A stretch of DNA of 64,000 bases, from positions 3,100,001 to 3,164,000 of the forward strand of contig NZ_CP046804.1 of NCBI RefSeq assembly GCF_009763805.1, given 5' to 3'. Within the stretch, counting starts at the first letter, position 1, and every line of letters begins with the position of its first letter. This DNA is from Vibrio cidicii (GTDB lineage Bacteria; Pseudomonadota; Gammaproteobacteria; Enterobacterales; Vibrionaceae). Positions 44,775 through 56,300 of the stretch are shown here, piece after piece. Made by a program: the position numbers and the translations under genes. Under the pieces are notes generated by a model that was not told the DNA's origin, ran no database searches, and saw only the letters and a list, made by a program, of their open reading frames with translations.

Positions 44775-45960
44775 TTACATCACTTTATGTGGGCCAAAAC
44801 ACTCGTAATGGATTTGCTCACTGGTGAGGCCAAGCGTAACTAACTGCTTGGCGGCATATTGCATAAAACCAATGGGCCCACAAAGGTAAACTTGCGCATT
44901 CTCTGCTCGTAGCTTGTCGCGTATCTCATCCAGTTTGAGCAAACCCGTGAAATGAAAATCATCGCCGAGGCGATCTTCGGCACGCGGCTGATTGTACCAA
45001 ATTGCCGTTTGGCCCTGCTCAAGCTTGGAAACTAAAGCCTTGGTGTGTTGTTTAAAGGCGTGCTGCTGGCCATCTTCCGTTGCATGCACCCAAGTAAGCG
45101 GCGCTTGATGCTCAGATAAGCTTTCCAGCATGGCAAGCATTGGGGTTAAGCCGACACCTGCTGAGATAAGCACGACTGGGGTTTGGGGCGTGACGTCGAG
45201 GTAAAAATCTCCCGCAGGTGCGGTGAGTTTGACCGTTTCGCCAACTTGCAGTGTATCGTGCAGATAGTTGGACACCAAACCGCCGGGCTCGCGTTTGACG
45301 GAAATACGGTAGATACCCTCTTGTGGTGCGCTCGATAAACTGTATTGACGGATCTCTTGATGCTCAAGGCTTGGATGCTGGATATGAATGCCAATGTATT
45401 GCCCCGGTTTATAGCGAGCCACATTTAAGCCATCGGTGGGTTTGAAAACGAAGCTGCAAATGGTGCTGCTTTCATAGTGTTTATCGATCAATTCAAATTC
45501 GCGTACTCCACGCCATCCGCCTTCTTGCGCTTCATTATGCTGATAAATCTGCTCTTCTCGGGCAATAAAGAGATTGGCTAACACGCCATATGCTTCGGCC
45601 CACGCATTGAGCACGGCTTTTCCTGGCGAAAAAAGTTCATCAATAGTGGCAAGCAAGTGGCTGCCAACAATCTGGTATTGTTCGGCAGAGATGAGAAAGC
45701 TGGAATGCTTGTGGGCGATTTTTTCGACCGCTCCTAGCAGGGCAGGAAGGTTGTCTATGTTGTTGGCATACGCGCAAATTGCATTAAACAAAGCTTCTCG
45801 CTGATCGCCGTTACGCTGATTACTCATGTTAAAAATTTCTTTGAGTTTCGGGGTGATGGGTAAACATGCGTTGGTAGAAATGCGCGGTCAATTGAGGACC
45901 CGTTTCTGCCAGAAGTGGCGCGGTGGATTTAACAATCTGGATAGTGTTTTCGCTGAGCAT
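44775..45960 (-). CDS. hmp: Flavohemoprotein (nitric oxide dioxygenase) Hmp, one frameshift
   Basis: Converts NO to nitrate with O2 and NAD(P)H. The globin domain begins [21 protein letters not shown]; the FAD/NAD domains follow from about residue 150 (RQYSLSSAP for [16 protein letters not shown] and CGPIGFMQ for NAD). As given, the frame stops at HHPETQRNF. Removing one base of GAAAC (TTT at 45846-45848, + strand) gives [19 protein letters not shown] and a 394-residue protein. AGGAAG precedes the ATG. Divergent from nsrR, whose operators lie between them, so it is probably repressed by NsrR and induced by NO. Confidence 0.95.
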
Positions 45961-46010
45961 AGCGGGCTTCCTGTGAAGAGAGTGAGCAGTTTTTATTAGT
46001 AATAAGTTTT

Positions 46011-46033
46011 AAGTTGCATTATCAATGCATGTT
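46011..46033. promoter_or_regulatory. NsrR operator 1 (hmp/nsrR)
   Basis: 23-base dyad, half sites AAGTTGCATT and AATGCATGTT, matching the 11-1-11 NsrR consensus with AAGATGCATTT half-sites. Lies between divergent hmp and nsrR. Confidence 0.75.
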
Positions 46034-46035
46034 TA

Positions 46036-46058
46036 AAGTTGTATCTCAAATGTATCTT
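46036..46058. promoter_or_regulatory. NsrR operator 2 (hmp/nsrR)
   Basis: Second 23-base dyad, half sites AAGTTGTATCT and AAATGTATCTT, centred 25 bases from the first, on nearly the next-but-one helical turn. Two tandem sites suggest cooperative repression of hmp and autoregulation. Confidence 0.7.
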
Positions 46059-46105
46059 TCACGCAAGAAAAGTTTTAGACTTTCAAAACGACACAGGAGA
46101 GCAAA

Positions 46106-46531
46106 ATGCAACTAACCAGTTTTACCGATTACGGTTTACGTACCCTGATTTATCTTGCTTCCTTACCCGAAAATCAGTTGACTAATATTACGGAAGTAAC
46201 TGATCTGTTTTCAGTTTCTCGAAACCATCTAGTTAAGGTGATCAATCGTCTTGGTCAACTCGGCTACATTCAAACCGTGCGAGGAAAAAACGGCGGCATT
46301 CGTCTCAATCGTCCGGCTAGCACGATCTCGGTCGGTGAAGTGGTCAGAGACTTAGAACCTTTGGTACTGGTCAACTGTTCAGCTGAGTTTTGTCACATCA
46401 CCCCTGCATGCCGTTTGAAAGAGCGACTGGCGCGTGCAAAACAAGCGTTTTTAGCGGAACTGGATCAATGCACGATTGACGATTTATTGAGTGATAATGC
46501 AGAACTGATGATCCTTCTTGCTAGAGCGTAG
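46106..46531 (+). CDS. nsrR: Nitric-oxide-sensing repressor NsrR (Rrf2 family)
   Basis: Repressor with an NO-sensitive Fe-S cluster. 141 residues. Winged helix at the N-terminus ([18 protein letters not shown], then [28 protein letters not shown]). The three cluster cysteines are at 91, 96 and 102 ([13 protein letters not shown]), the same spacing as in E. coli NsrR. CAGGAG precedes the ATG. Divergent to hmp; rnr and rlmB follow, as in E. coli. Confidence 0.97.
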   Translation: MQLTSFTDYGLRTLIYLASLPENQLTNITEVTDLFSVSRNHLVKVINRLGQLGYIQTVRGKNGGIRLNRPASTISVGEVVRDLEPLVLVNCSAEFCHITPACRLKERLARAKQAFLAELDQCTIDDLLSDNAELMILLARA

Positions 46532-46616
46532 CCATTCTTTTTCAAAGCAATTCTGTAGCTTATCGAGAGACTCGGATATACTAACGCTATACCTTCCTTG
46601 CTAAATAGGCGTGCCT

Positions 46617-49076
46617 ATGTCAGACGTAATTCAAAACGATCCTTTTGCTGATCGTGAATCAGAAAACTACGAAAATCCCATTCCGAGCAGGGAGTTCATT
46701 CTTGAATTCCTCGCGCAGGCTGGCGTTCCGATGAATCGCAACGATTTGTTTGAAGCGCTGCATCTTAAAGATGAAGAACAGTACGAAGGGCTAAGACGCC
46801 GCTTGCGTGCCATGGAGCGCGACGGGCAACTGGTGTTTACTCGTCGTCAGTGCTATGCCTTGCCTGAAAAGCTGGAGATGATCAAAGGTTACGTGATTGG
46901 ACACAAAGATGGGCACGGCTGGGTAAGGCCGGATGGCAGCACCAACAAAGATGATGACATCTTGCTGCCGCACCACCAGATGCGTAGCGTGATCCACGGC
47001 GATTATGTCTTGGTGCAACCGACCGACAACAGCAAGCGAGGGCGTCGCGAAGGTCGTCTTGTGCGCATTCTTGAAGAGCGCCAATCGCAAATCGTCGGCC
47101 GTTTCTTCCTTGAGTATGGCTACTCTTATGTGGTGCCAGATGACTCGCGCATTAGCCAAGATATTCTGATCCCGAATGAACTCAAAGCGGGAGCACGGAT
47201 GGGCAATGTGGTCGTTATTGAGATCACCGACCGTGGCGCTCGCTCTCGTGGCATGATGGGCAAAGTGGTGGAAGTTTTAGGTGAGAATATGGCGCCGGGT
47301 ATGGAGACGCAGATTGCGATTCGTACCCACCAGATCCCACACGAATGGCCGCAAGAAGTGGAAAAGCAAATCGCCAACTTAGGTGAAGAAGTGCCTGAAG
47401 AGGCCAAAGTTGGACGTGTGGATCTGCGTCAACTGCCACTTGTTACCATTGATGGCGAAGACGCCCGTGACTTCGACGATGCCGTTTACTGCGAGAAGAA
47501 AAAAGGCGGTGGCTGGCGCTTGTGGGTAGCGATTGCCGATGTGAGTTACTACGTGCGGCCAGATACGGCGCTCGACAAAGAAGCCATCAACCGCGGTAAC
47601 TCCGTTTACTTCCCATCGCAAGTGGTACCTATGTTGCCGGAAGTACTGTCAAATGGCTTGTGTTCTTTGAACCCACAAGTCGATCGCCTCTGCATGGTGT
47701 GCGAAATGACCATTTCCGACACCGGAAAACTCTCAGGGTACAAACATTACGAAGCGGTGATGAATTCGCACGCCCGTTTGACTTACACCAAAGTGAGCGA
47801 CATTCTCGAGGGCGATGAGGAGTTGCGTGAACGCTACGCGGCTTTAGTACCGCATCTGGAAGAGTTGCATGCGATGTACAAAGTGCTCAAAGCGGCTCGC
47901 GATCAGCGCGGTGCGATTGAGTTTGAAACGGTGGAAACCAAGTTCATTTTCAACCCTGAGCGTAAGATCGAAAGCATTGAACCTGTGATTCGTAACGATG
48001 CGCACAAGATCATCGAAGAGTGTATGATCATGGCGAACATCGCTTCGGCCTCTTTGGTGGAAAAAGCCAAAGAGCCCGCTCTGTACCGAATTCACGAATC
48101 TCCTGGAGAGCTGCGTTTGCAAGGTTTCCGCGATTTTCTCAGCGAGCTAGGGCTTGATCTGAAAGGTGGCTTAGAGCCCTCGCCGACCGATTATGCTGAT
48201 CTGGTCAAACAGATCGGTGAGCGAGCCGATAAAGAGTTGATTCAAACCATGCTGCTGCGTTCAATGAAGCAAGCGGTCTATAATGCCGACAACGCCGGTC
48301 ACTTTGGCTTGGCGCTGAAGCGTTACGCGCACTTTACCTCGCCTATCCGCCGCTATCCGGATCTCTTGCTGCATCGTGCAATCAAATACCTGATTGCCAA
48401 AGAAGAGGGGCGTAATCAGGACCGTTGGACGCCGACGGGCGGTTACCACTACTCTTTCGATGACATGGATTTCTATGGTGAGCAGTGCTCAATGACTGAG
48501 CGCCGTGCTGATGATGCGACTCGTGAAGTGGCCGATTGGCTTAAGTGTGAGTACATGCAGGATCATGTTGGCGATGAACTCGACGGTGTGATTGCCAATG
48601 TGACCAGTTTTGGTTTCTTTGTGCGCTTAACCGAGCTGCACATCGATGGCTTAGTGCACATCTCGACCCTAGCCAATGACTACTATCAGTTTGATCCGAT
48701 TGGCCAAAGATTGATTGGCGAAAGCTTTGGGCACATCTATCGTCTCGGCGATGCAGTTAAAGTGAAAGTGCTGTCGGTCAATCTAGACGATAGACAAATT
48801 GACTTTGAATTGGTGGGAACCAGCCGTAAGCTACGCGGCGAAGGAAAAACCGCGAAAAAACGTGTCGCTGAAGCGAAAGAAAAGGCCAAAGCGAAGAAAA
48901 AAGGCATCGCCAAGGCCTCTGGCAAAACCATGCCTAATGAGCCAGTGATCGAACCGACCAAACGTCCTGCTCCAGTCGAAGGAGCAGACAAAAAGCAGAA
49001 AGTAAAAAAAGCGCGTAAGAAAAAACCACACAGTAAGCCGAAGAAAGCCAAGCGCAGTGCAAAAGCGGCTGAGTGA
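46617..49076 (+). CDS. rnr: Exoribonuclease R
   Basis: 3'-5' exoribonuclease able to degrade structured RNA. 819 residues. N-terminal helix-turn-helix and two cold-shock domains, RNB catalytic domain with [14 protein letters not shown] (metal Asp residues), S1 domain (about 645-725), then a long Lys/Ala/Pro-rich tail. ATG at 46617 has TAGG seven bases upstream and is preferred to GTG at 46611. Confidence 0.96.
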   Translation: MSDVIQNDPFADRESENYENPIPSREFILEFLAQAGVPMNRNDLFEALHLKDEEQYEGLRRRLRAMERDGQLVFTRRQCYALPEKLEMIKGYVIGHKDGHGWVRPDGSTNKDDDILLPHHQMRSVIHGDYVLVQPTDNSKRGRREGRLVRILEERQSQIVGRFFLEYGYSYVVPDDSRISQDILIPNELKAGARMGNVVVIEITDRGARSRGMMGKVVEVLGENMAPGMETQIAIRTHQIPHEWPQEVEKQIANLGEEVPEEAKVGRVDLRQLPLVTIDGEDARDFDDAVYCEKKKGGGWRLWVAIADVSYYVRPDTALDKEAINRGNSVYFPSQVVPMLPEVLSNGLCSLNPQVDRLCMVCEMTISDTGKLSGYKHYEAVMNSHARLTYTKVSDILEGDEELRERYAALVPHLEELHAMYKVLKAARDQRGAIEFETVETKFIFNPERKIESIEPVIRNDAHKIIEECMIMANIASASLVEKAKEPALYRIHESPGELRLQGFRDFLSELGLDLKGGLEPSPTDYADLVKQIGERADKELIQTMLLRSMKQAVYNADNAGHFGLALKRYAHFTSPIRRYPDLLLHRAIKYLIAKEEGRNQDRWTPTGGYHYSFDDMDFYGEQCSMTERRADDATREVADWLKCEYMQDHVGDELDGVIANVTSFGFFVRLTELHIDGLVHISTLANDYYQFDPIGQRLIGESFGHIYRLGDAVKVKVLSVNLDDRQIDFELVGTSRKLRGEGKTAKKRVAEAKEKAKAKKKGIAKASGKTMPNEPVIEPTKRPAPVEGADKKQKVKKARKKKPHSKPKKAKRSAKAAE

Positions 49077-49115
49077 GCAGGCAGTGGTCTTCTACACGAG
49101 TAAACAGGTTAAGCA

Positions 49116-49859
49116 ATGAGTAATGAATTTATTTACGGTATCCACGCGGTAAAAGCGGTTTTAGCGCGTGAGCCAGAACGTTTTATTGAAGCCTATGTGC
49201 TGAAAGGCCGTCAGGATGATCGCCTGATGCCGATTTTAGGTGAGCTGCAAATGGTGGGTGTTTCCATTCAGCAAATGGCACGAAAAACCTTAGATGACAA
49301 AGCGCACGGCGCGAACCATCAGGGTATTATCGCCAAAGTGAAACCCGCTAAACAGTTGAACGAAAACGATCTGGATGACATTTTAGCTCAGCATACGACG
49401 CCACTATTGCTGGTGTTGGATGGGGTGACCGATCCGCATAACTTAGGCGCGTGTCTACGCAATGCGGACGCGGCTGGTGTGGCTGCGGTGATTGTGCCGA
49501 AAGACAAATCAGCGCCAATGACCGCGACGGTGAGCAAAGTGGCGTGTGGCGCAGCCGAAACGGTGCCGCTTATTCGCGTGACCAACTTAGCGCGCACCAT
49601 GCGTCACCTGCAGGAAAAAGGCATCTGGTTTGTTGGCACGGCAGGTGAAGCGACGCACGATATTTATCAGGCCAAGCTGACTGGCCCTTTGGCGATTGTC
49701 ATGGGCGCTGAAGGTGACGGCATGCGCCGTTTGACTCGGGAAACGTGCGATGACTTAATCAAAATTCCGATGGCGGGCAGTGTCTCTAGCCTCAATGTGT
49801 CGGTGGCGTCGGGTATTTGCCTTTTTGAAGCGGTGCGTCAGAGACTGGCGTCACAGTAA
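49116..49859 (+). CDS. rlmB: 23S rRNA (guanosine-2'-O-)-methyltransferase RlmB
   Basis: SPOUT methyltransferase of G2251 in 23S rRNA. 247 residues. Substrate-binding N-terminal domain ([16 protein letters not shown]) and knot motifs [30 protein letters not shown] and [18 protein letters not shown]. 39 bases after rnr. A palindromic terminator follows. Confidence 0.97.
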   Translation: MSNEFIYGIHAVKAVLAREPERFIEAYVLKGRQDDRLMPILGELQMVGVSIQQMARKTLDDKAHGANHQGIIAKVKPAKQLNENDLDDILAQHTTPLLLVLDGVTDPHNLGACLRNADAAGVAAVIVPKDKSAPMTATVSKVACGAAETVPLIRVTNLARTMRHLQEKGIWFVGTAGEATHDIYQAKLTGPLAIVMGAEGDGMRRLTRETCDDLIKIPMAGSVSSLNVSVASGICLFEAVRQRLASQ

Positions 49860-49894
49860 GCGGACAGGTATAGTACCCGCAACGGTCATTTAGA

Positions 49895-49923
49895 AAGGAT
49901 GGGCATGCCCATCCTTCGTTTTT
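49895..49923 (+). terminator. Palindromic terminator after rlmB
   Basis: A perfect 22-base palindrome (AAGGATGGGCA / TGCCCATCCTT) folds as a hairpin with a short loop, followed by CGTTTTTT. The gph start is only 17 bases behind it. Confidence 0.85.
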
Positions 49924-49940
49924 TAGAGAATTTCCATTTT

Positions 49941-50627
49941 ATGTTTCAACAAGACATTCAACTGATCGCTTTCGATCTTGATGGTACATTGCTCGATAGC
50001 GTGCCTGATCTGGCGGTCGCTGCGGATCAAGCGGTGCAAGCCTTGGGCTTTCCTAGTGTTAGCGAACTGCAAGTGCGCGATTACGTTGGCAACGGGGCTG
50101 ATATCTTGATTGGTCGCGCGCTGAGTCAAAACTTGACCATTGATCCGAGTTTGAGTGATGAGCTGCGCGGCAAAGCGCGTGAGCTGTTTGATGATTTCTA
50201 TCAGCAGACAGGACATCGCTTGAGTCATTTGTACCCGACGGTCAAAGAGACGCTGCAAGAGCTGCATCGTGCAGGCATAAAAATGGCGCTGGTTACCAAT
50301 AAACCGAGCAAATTTGTTCCAGATGTTTTAGTGCAACACGGTATCGCTGACTATTTTGTGGACGTGATCGGTGGAGATACTTTTGCTGAGCGTAAACCCA
50401 ACCCGATTGCGCTCAACTGGCTACTGGAAAAGCATCAGTTGGATGCTTCGCAAATGCTGATGGTCGGCGACTCGAAAAACGACATTCTTGCAGCGAAAAA
50501 CGCCGGTTGTGCCTCGTTTGGTTTGACGTATGGCTACAATCACGGAGAGCCAATAGCTAACTCCAACCCTGATTATGTCGCGGATTCTCTAGCCCAACTG
50601 CTGGATGTGGTGCTCGTTTCTGCCTGA
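49941..50627 (+). CDS. gph: Phosphoglycolate phosphatase Gph
   Basis: HAD phosphatase removing 2-phosphoglycolate. 228 residues with the nucleophile motif AFDLDGTLLDSVPDL, VTNKPSKF and MVGDSKNDILAAKNAG. Start at 49941 (MFQQDIQ) chosen by family length; the frame from 49899 would start inside the terminator. In many gamma-proteobacteria gph is behind rpe and before trpS. Here trpS follows but rpe is absent and a terminator stands directly before gph. Confidence 0.93.
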   Translation: MFQQDIQLIAFDLDGTLLDSVPDLAVAADQAVQALGFPSVSELQVRDYVGNGADILIGRALSQNLTIDPSLSDELRGKARELFDDFYQQTGHRLSHLYPTVKETLQELHRAGIKMALVTNKPSKFVPDVLVQHGIADYFVDVIGGDTFAERKPNPIALNWLLEKHQLDASQMLMVGDSKNDILAAKNAGCASFGLTYGYNHGEPIANSNPDYVADSLAQLLDVVLVSA

Positions 50628-50695
50628 AGTGCGATTCGTCTCGGCCCAACGCAGTGAAAACCACTAGAAAAATACTCATCAATGAGTACACTGAG

Positions 50696-50725
50696 AAAAC
50701 CGTGCGCCGAGTCTGCACGGTTTTT
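50696..50725 (+). terminator. Terminator between gph and trpS
   Basis: AAAACCGTGC and GCACGGTTTT pair around a 9-base loop, followed by T residues. A second small hairpin (TACTCAT-CA-ATGAGTA, 50673-50688) precedes it. Confidence 0.8.
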
Positions 50726-50762
50726 CATTTATTTAAGATTAAGAAGTCAAAGGAAGCATTTC

Positions 50763-51780
50763 ATGAGCAAACCCATTGTATTGAGTGGTGTTCAACCGTC
50801 AGGTGAACTAAGTATCGGTAACTACTTGGGTGCTCTACGTCAATGGCAGCAGATGCAAGACGACTATGATTGCCAATATTGCGTGGTTGATCTTCATGCC
50901 ATCACGGTTTCGCCAAGACCCGAAAGCATTGCATGAGGCGACTCTGGACGCTCTGGCGATTTGTCTCGCTGTTGGTGTTGATCCGAAGAAGAGCACGCTA
51001 TTTGTTCAGTCCCATGTACCAGAGCATGCTCAGCTTGGTTGGCTTCTTAACTGCTACACACAAATGGGCGAATTGAGCCGTATGACTCAGTTTAAAGACA
51101 AATCTGCCCGTTACGCCAACGATGTGAACGTCGGCTTATTTGGCTACCCAGTATTGATGGCCGCGGATATTTTACTCTACGGCGCTCACCAAGTACCTGT
51201 GGGCAGCGATCAGAAGCAGCACCTGGAACTGGCTCGTGATATTGCGACACGTTTCAACAACATCTACTCACCAGAAAACCCAATTTTCACTATTCCTGAG
51301 CCGTACATTCCAACCGTGAACGCACGCGTCATGAGCTTGCAGGATGCGACCAAGAAGATGTCGAAATCGGATGACAACCGTAAGAACGTGATCACCCTGC
51401 TTGAAGAGCCAAAATCGATCCTCAAAAAGATCAACAAAGCGCAAACCGATACCGAAACGCCACCGCGCATTGCCCATGATTGGGACAACAAAGCGGGCAT
51501 CTCGAATCTGATGGGGCTGTACTCAGCAGCCACGGGGATGAGCTTTGCAGAGATCGAAGCCAAATACCAAGGCGTAGAAATGTATGGTCCATTTAAGAAA
51601 GATGTTGGTGAAGCACTGGTGGCAATGCTTGAGCCGATTCAAGCCGAGTACCATCGCATTCGTGAAGATCGTACTTATATGAATGAAGTGATGCGTCAAG
51701 GTGCAGAAAAAGCGTCGGCACGCGCCGCACAAACACTGAAACAAGTTTATCAAGCTGTAGGTTTTGTGACGCGTCCATAA
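50763..51780 (+). CDS. trpS: Tryptophanyl-tRNA synthetase TrpS, one frameshift
   Basis: Class I synthetase charging tRNA-Trp. Motifs: [17 protein letters not shown] with the HIGH-like part, and [12 protein letters not shown] (KMSKS). The frame breaks in [15 protein letters not shown]; removing one T from GTTTC (50908-50910) gives [22 protein letters not shown], 338 residues. The gene is essential, so the frameshift cannot be real in a living single-copy strain. Own ribosome site (AAGGAA). Confidence 0.96.
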
Positions 51781-51805
51781 ATCAGAAATATTTTGCAAAT
51801 AATAG

Positions 51806-51835
51806 AAGGTCGCCAATCAGTGCGGCCTTTTTTAT
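51806..51835 (+). terminator. Terminator of trpS
   Basis: AAGGTCGC and GCGGCCTT pair (one G-T) around CAATCAGT, followed by T residues. Confidence 0.8.
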
Positions 51836-52254
51836 TATTTCTTGCCCGCACTAATATACCTATCGCTAATATATCACGCTGACTTATCATATTTAAAAAT
51901 TAAAAACTGAGCGTTTGCTCTAACTTTGTGAATGTTGAGTTATTGTTGATTATATTAACAACGATATTTGTTGAAAATATAAAACCCTTCGTATTAATAC
52001 TTTTATAATTGTGAAACATTTCGCATTTAACATGCTTATCTCTTTTCTTTTTGCATAAAAGAGAGACATTAGTCCAGTTTAGATAAGATCTGGTTAAACG
52101 GAACCTCTCCTCGCAGCGAAAGAAGCGAGCACGGCTTTGTGTGCCTAAAATTTGACCGATAAATATCCTGTTGGCCAATCAATGTAATAACAGAGCCCTG
52201 TTTACCATACAGAACATCATTCCAAGTTGGATTTTAAGATACAAGGAAATAGCA
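51836..52254. promoter_or_regulatory. Long AT-rich leader of the porin-exeM pair with CRP-like site
   Basis: About 420 bases without a supported gene. At 52010-52025 TGTGA-AACATT-TCGCA matches the CRP consensus at nine of ten positions. A 92-residue minus-strand frame here is asparagine- and lysine-rich from base composition and is not believed. Confidence 0.5.
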
Positions 52255-53343
52255 ATGTTAAAACGAAATGCAGTGGCAATAGCGATCTCTTCGCTATGTA
52301 TGGCGACCGCAGTGAATGCTGCCACTATTTATCAGGACGATAATGGTGATTACCTGAAATTATATGGTGAAGTCGGCGTTGGTGGTCATATCGGGGCAAA
52401 TTACGAATACGGCGAGTTTTTCAAAGACCAAAGCTTCATCGATGACTCATTCGCTACCATGGGCGTACGTGGCAAAAACGATCGCATGCACTACCGTTTA
52501 GAGCTCGATTACGAGCGTGAAAACTGGGCTGGAGGTTCGGGTGATTTAGTCCTGAGCATCGATAAATTGTTCCTCGGCTATGACTTGCTGGAAAGCAACG
52601 ATTTCAACCAATACATCGAAGTGGGCTTAACCGATACCGCCTTTGACGACTACGACAAATGGGGTGACTTCACGTTTGATACCACGGTAGAAACCGGTGA
52701 AGCGGGTGACCAAGACGTGACCATTAAATACGAAGGTCGTTTCTTCTCGGACATCAAAGTGGGTGCGTCTTACACCTACGGTGGTAAATCGTCATCAGGC
52801 TCTGAGCTAGGCGATATCGTTAATGGTTACTTGGGTTACTTTGGTGAGCGCTTCTCTGCGGTTGTTGGTCTAGAAGGCCGTGGTGGCTCTGATGGTAAGT
52901 CGAAATACGGTGAACAGCAGCTGCTTGGTTTTGGTGCGCGCTTTGCGGTAACAGAGGCGATCCATTTAGGCTTTAACGCCTTCCTTGAGAAAGAAGACAT
53001 TGCTCAAGATAAAACCTTGGTTTCAACCGATCCGACAACAGGTGAGAAAAGCTACGTTTACAACAATTTCCAAACGGAAGAAAACAAAGGTGCGCTTGTG
53101 TCGGCTAAGTACATCTTTACCCCTCAGTGGGAGTTCACCGCATCGTACAACTTCGAACAGTACGAGAAGTGGGATAACACCAGCGATGTTTGGGATGGCA
53201 AAGACAACAGCTGGGGTAAAGAGCGAGTTTGGGGCACCTTGGGTGTGAACTACAAACCAACCAAGTCAACCGTGATTGCATTGGAAATGAACACGGGTGA
53301 AGCTGCGCAAGATGCCTACGCATACGCTCGTGTTTACTTCTAA
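52255..53343 (+). CDS. Outer-membrane porin (Gram-negative porin type)
   Basis: 362 residues. Signal peptide (MLKRNAVAIAISSLCMATAVNA, cleavage before ATIY), then alternating beta strands with acidic loops and a last strand ending YARVYF; the terminal Phe is the outer-membrane insertion signal. The opening NGDYLKLYGEVGVGG and GVRGKNDRMHYRLE resemble general porins. Ribosome site AAGGA at seven bases. It sits 23 bases before the exeM nuclease start and shares its promoter, so a role in taking up nuclease products is possible but not shown. Confidence 0.85.
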   Translation: MLKRNAVAIAISSLCMATAVNAATIYQDDNGDYLKLYGEVGVGGHIGANYEYGEFFKDQSFIDDSFATMGVRGKNDRMHYRLELDYERENWAGGSGDLVLSIDKLFLGYDLLESNDFNQYIEVGLTDTAFDDYDKWGDFTFDTTVETGEAGDQDVTIKYEGRFFSDIKVGASYTYGGKSSSGSELGDIVNGYLGYFGERFSAVVGLEGRGGSDGKSKYGEQQLLGFGARFAVTEAIHLGFNAFLEKEDIAQDKTLVSTDPTTGEKSYVYNNFQTEENKGALVSAKYIFTPQWEFTASYNFEQYEKWDNTSDVWDGKDNSWGKERVWGTLGVNYKPTKSTVIALEMNTGEAAQDAYAYARVYF

Positions 53344-53366
53344 TCGTGTCAGAGGGAATGAGAAAA

Positions 53367-56300
53367 ATGAATAGAAAAATGACTTTGCTTGCTGGCGCGA
53401 TCAGTAGCGTATTAAGTGGCGCAGCGCTGGCAGATATTAATGACATCATCATCACCGAATACATGGAAGGTGGTTATAACAACAAAGCGGTAGAAATTAC
53501 CAATTTAGGAACGACGGATTACGTATTCCCAAGCACGATTGATATCGCTTATCAAAAAGATGGTGCGGCGTGGAATCGCATGAACCAAAGTGCTGATCAA
53601 TCAAAATCTGCGCTTGATGGGATTACTCTCGCTCCGGGTAAAACATTGGTTCTGAGAAACCCAAGTAATACGGCGAATGAACAAGCCCAGATAACGGCAT
53701 TGGAAGCAGCGAAAACCAAGTTTGGCGCGCAAGTTGTTGATGCAACGGTGTATTACAATGGTAACGATGCAGTTGCCTTGCGTGATGTTACCAATCCGGA
53801 TGCTCCGGTTATTTTGGATGTTGTCGGTGTGGTCGGATCATCAAGTGACTGGGGTAAAGATGTCACTTTGCGTCGTTTGGAATCCGCGAAAACACAGAAT
53901 AATACTTATGTCGCTAAAGATTGGTTGGCGGAGGCGAAAGATACGTTTACTGGTCTAGGCGACCCTGCGCTAGCAGAAGTCCCAACGACTCCACCGACGC
54001 CGTGTACTGATGCTGAAGGGACCTTGAGTTACAAAACGATTGGTGAAGTACAAGGCGAAGGTTACTCCTCTCCTTTGATTACATCAGGATATCAGTCAGA
54101 AGAAGAGTATTTGGTTACTGGTATTGTTAGTGCCATTAATACGAGTCTAGTGAAAGGTTTCTACTTGTATGACAGTAATGCCGATGGAAATGAGAAAACA
54201 TCGGATGGTATTTTTGTCAAAACAGAAGCGCCAATCAGTCAAGATCTAATTGGTCAAAAAGTGTGTGTGAAGGCCAAAGTATTAGAAGACTATGGAATGA
54301 CTTCATTGCTGCCAACGGGTAATGTTTGGGAAGTAAAAGACAGCACGCAAGTTGCGGTAGAACCTGTGACTATGGCTCGTATTGCCAGTGACAGTACTTT
54401 CCGTTCAACGCTTGAGCGTTTGGAAGGTATGTTGGTCAAGACTTCAGCTGATATGGGTAAGACTGACCAAGAGTTGGCTGCTATTGAAGCACTTGTCGAA
54501 CAAGTGACGGTTGAGCGTGTCGATGGTGAGGATGAGGAAACCTATAACACGCGTTTGGAGGCCGCTAAAAAAGCGCGTAAAGACGAGTTAACCGCAGAAA
54601 AATATGATATGCGTATTACTCGTTCATTCAGTTTCGACTATTCTGCGCGTCGCAATAATATGGTGATGGCATACAGACGCCCTAACCCACAGCCGAACCA
54701 AGATCACGTAGCAGGCAGTGAAGAATCAAAGGCGCAGGCGAGTGAGAACAAAGACTACCGTATTTTCATTGAGTCTGATCAAAAAGCAGCCGATGGCCAA
54801 ATCCCGTACTACCCAGAGTTTACTTCTGAACCACAGGAAAACTACATCCGTGTAAACGACTCTGTAGTTGGTATGCAAGGGGTATTGCATTATTCCTACA
54901 ATGAGTTCCGTTTCATCCCAACGGTGAATGCGACTAAGGATAACTTTGTTCACAACACGCCACGTACAACGTCACCCAAGATCAGCGAGAGCTACGGTGC
55001 CGATGGCTTTACGGTAAAAGTGGCGACACAAAACGTGTTGAACTTCTTTAATTCTCCTTACGGAGGTTACGACAACCAGTACGGTGAGAAACCGTGGTGC
55101 TGAGTCTCAAGTCGAGTTTGATCGCCAAAAAGCAAAAATTGTTAAAGCCATTTACGGTCTTGATGCTGATATTCTCGGCTTGATGGAAGTGGAAAATAAC
55201 GGTTTTGGTGACTTCTCTGCTATCAAAGAACTGCTTAACGATGTGAATGCTGAATATTACTATGAAGATTACAAAGATCGTAACACAGCAAGATCGATAA
55301 ATAATCGCTACGTTTTTGTCGGTTTTGACAAAGATGGTAACCAAGTGCTCGATCAGTACGATACCATTGGCTCTGACGCCATTACCACGGGCGTTATCTA
55401 TCGTCCTTCGAAAGTGTCATTGTATGCTGGGAAGGTGATTGAGATGCCTTGGCAGGACGCGCCAATGATCCTAAATGAAGATGGTTCACCACTTCTTGAT
55501 AGTGCGGGCGAGCTAGCAGAGAGCGGTAAGAACTACCAGCGTAATACGATTGCTGCGACCTTTAGGGTTCTTAATACGGACAAGTTGCTCACTGTTGCGA
55601 TTAACCATTTGAAATCAAAAGGCTCAACTTGTTGGGATGATTATGTTGGTACGAAAGCGGTCGATAATGATGCTCAAGGCTCATGTGAAAACTTCCGTGT
55701 TGCGTCAGCTTACCACTTAGGTGAAGAGCTGGAGAAAATTGGCGGCGATCAAGTTGTCCTCGGCGACATGAACTCGTACGCACATGAAGATCCTATGCTG
55801 GTACTAACTAGCAACCCCACGGGTAAGGAGCTTAAAGCGGCTGATTACGTCAAAGTCGGTAAGAAATGGCTATTCAACGCCGAGCAAGGCCCTGTAATCA
55901 GCAAGACATTTGGTTATATCAATGCGGTGGACTACAAAACCCCAGAAGGTGAAACCTCTTGGAGTTATTCATACAATGACGAAGTGGGTTCACTCGATCA
56001 CCTGTTGATCTCGAGCTCTCTGGAAAAACGTTTGGTGGATGCGGTGGATTGGCACATCAACGCGCCAGAATCGACACTGTTTGACTACAGCGGTAAATAC
56101 AAAGGTGGTAATGCAGATGAAGCTAACCCATTCTACGCTGAAACCGCTTACCGCTCTTCTGATCACGATTCAGCCTTGGTTACCATTGGCTATAAATATG
56201 GAGAAACATCTCAAGGTAGTGTGGTATTAGGAACCAAGAGTGATCGTGTCGACGTGCCATTTGCCATCATGGTAGAAGCCAAAAAAGATGGTGACGGTTC

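Noticed and set aside
50682..50936. Leader-peptide attenuator before trpS
   Set aside because: The frame from 50682 has no tryptophan codons in the leader and simply runs into trpS; the hairpin is a normal terminator of gph.
51900..52178. 92-residue minus-strand frame upstream of the porin
   Set aside because: Low-complexity Asn/Lys/Ile composition expected from AT-rich DNA; overlaps the likely porin promoter.
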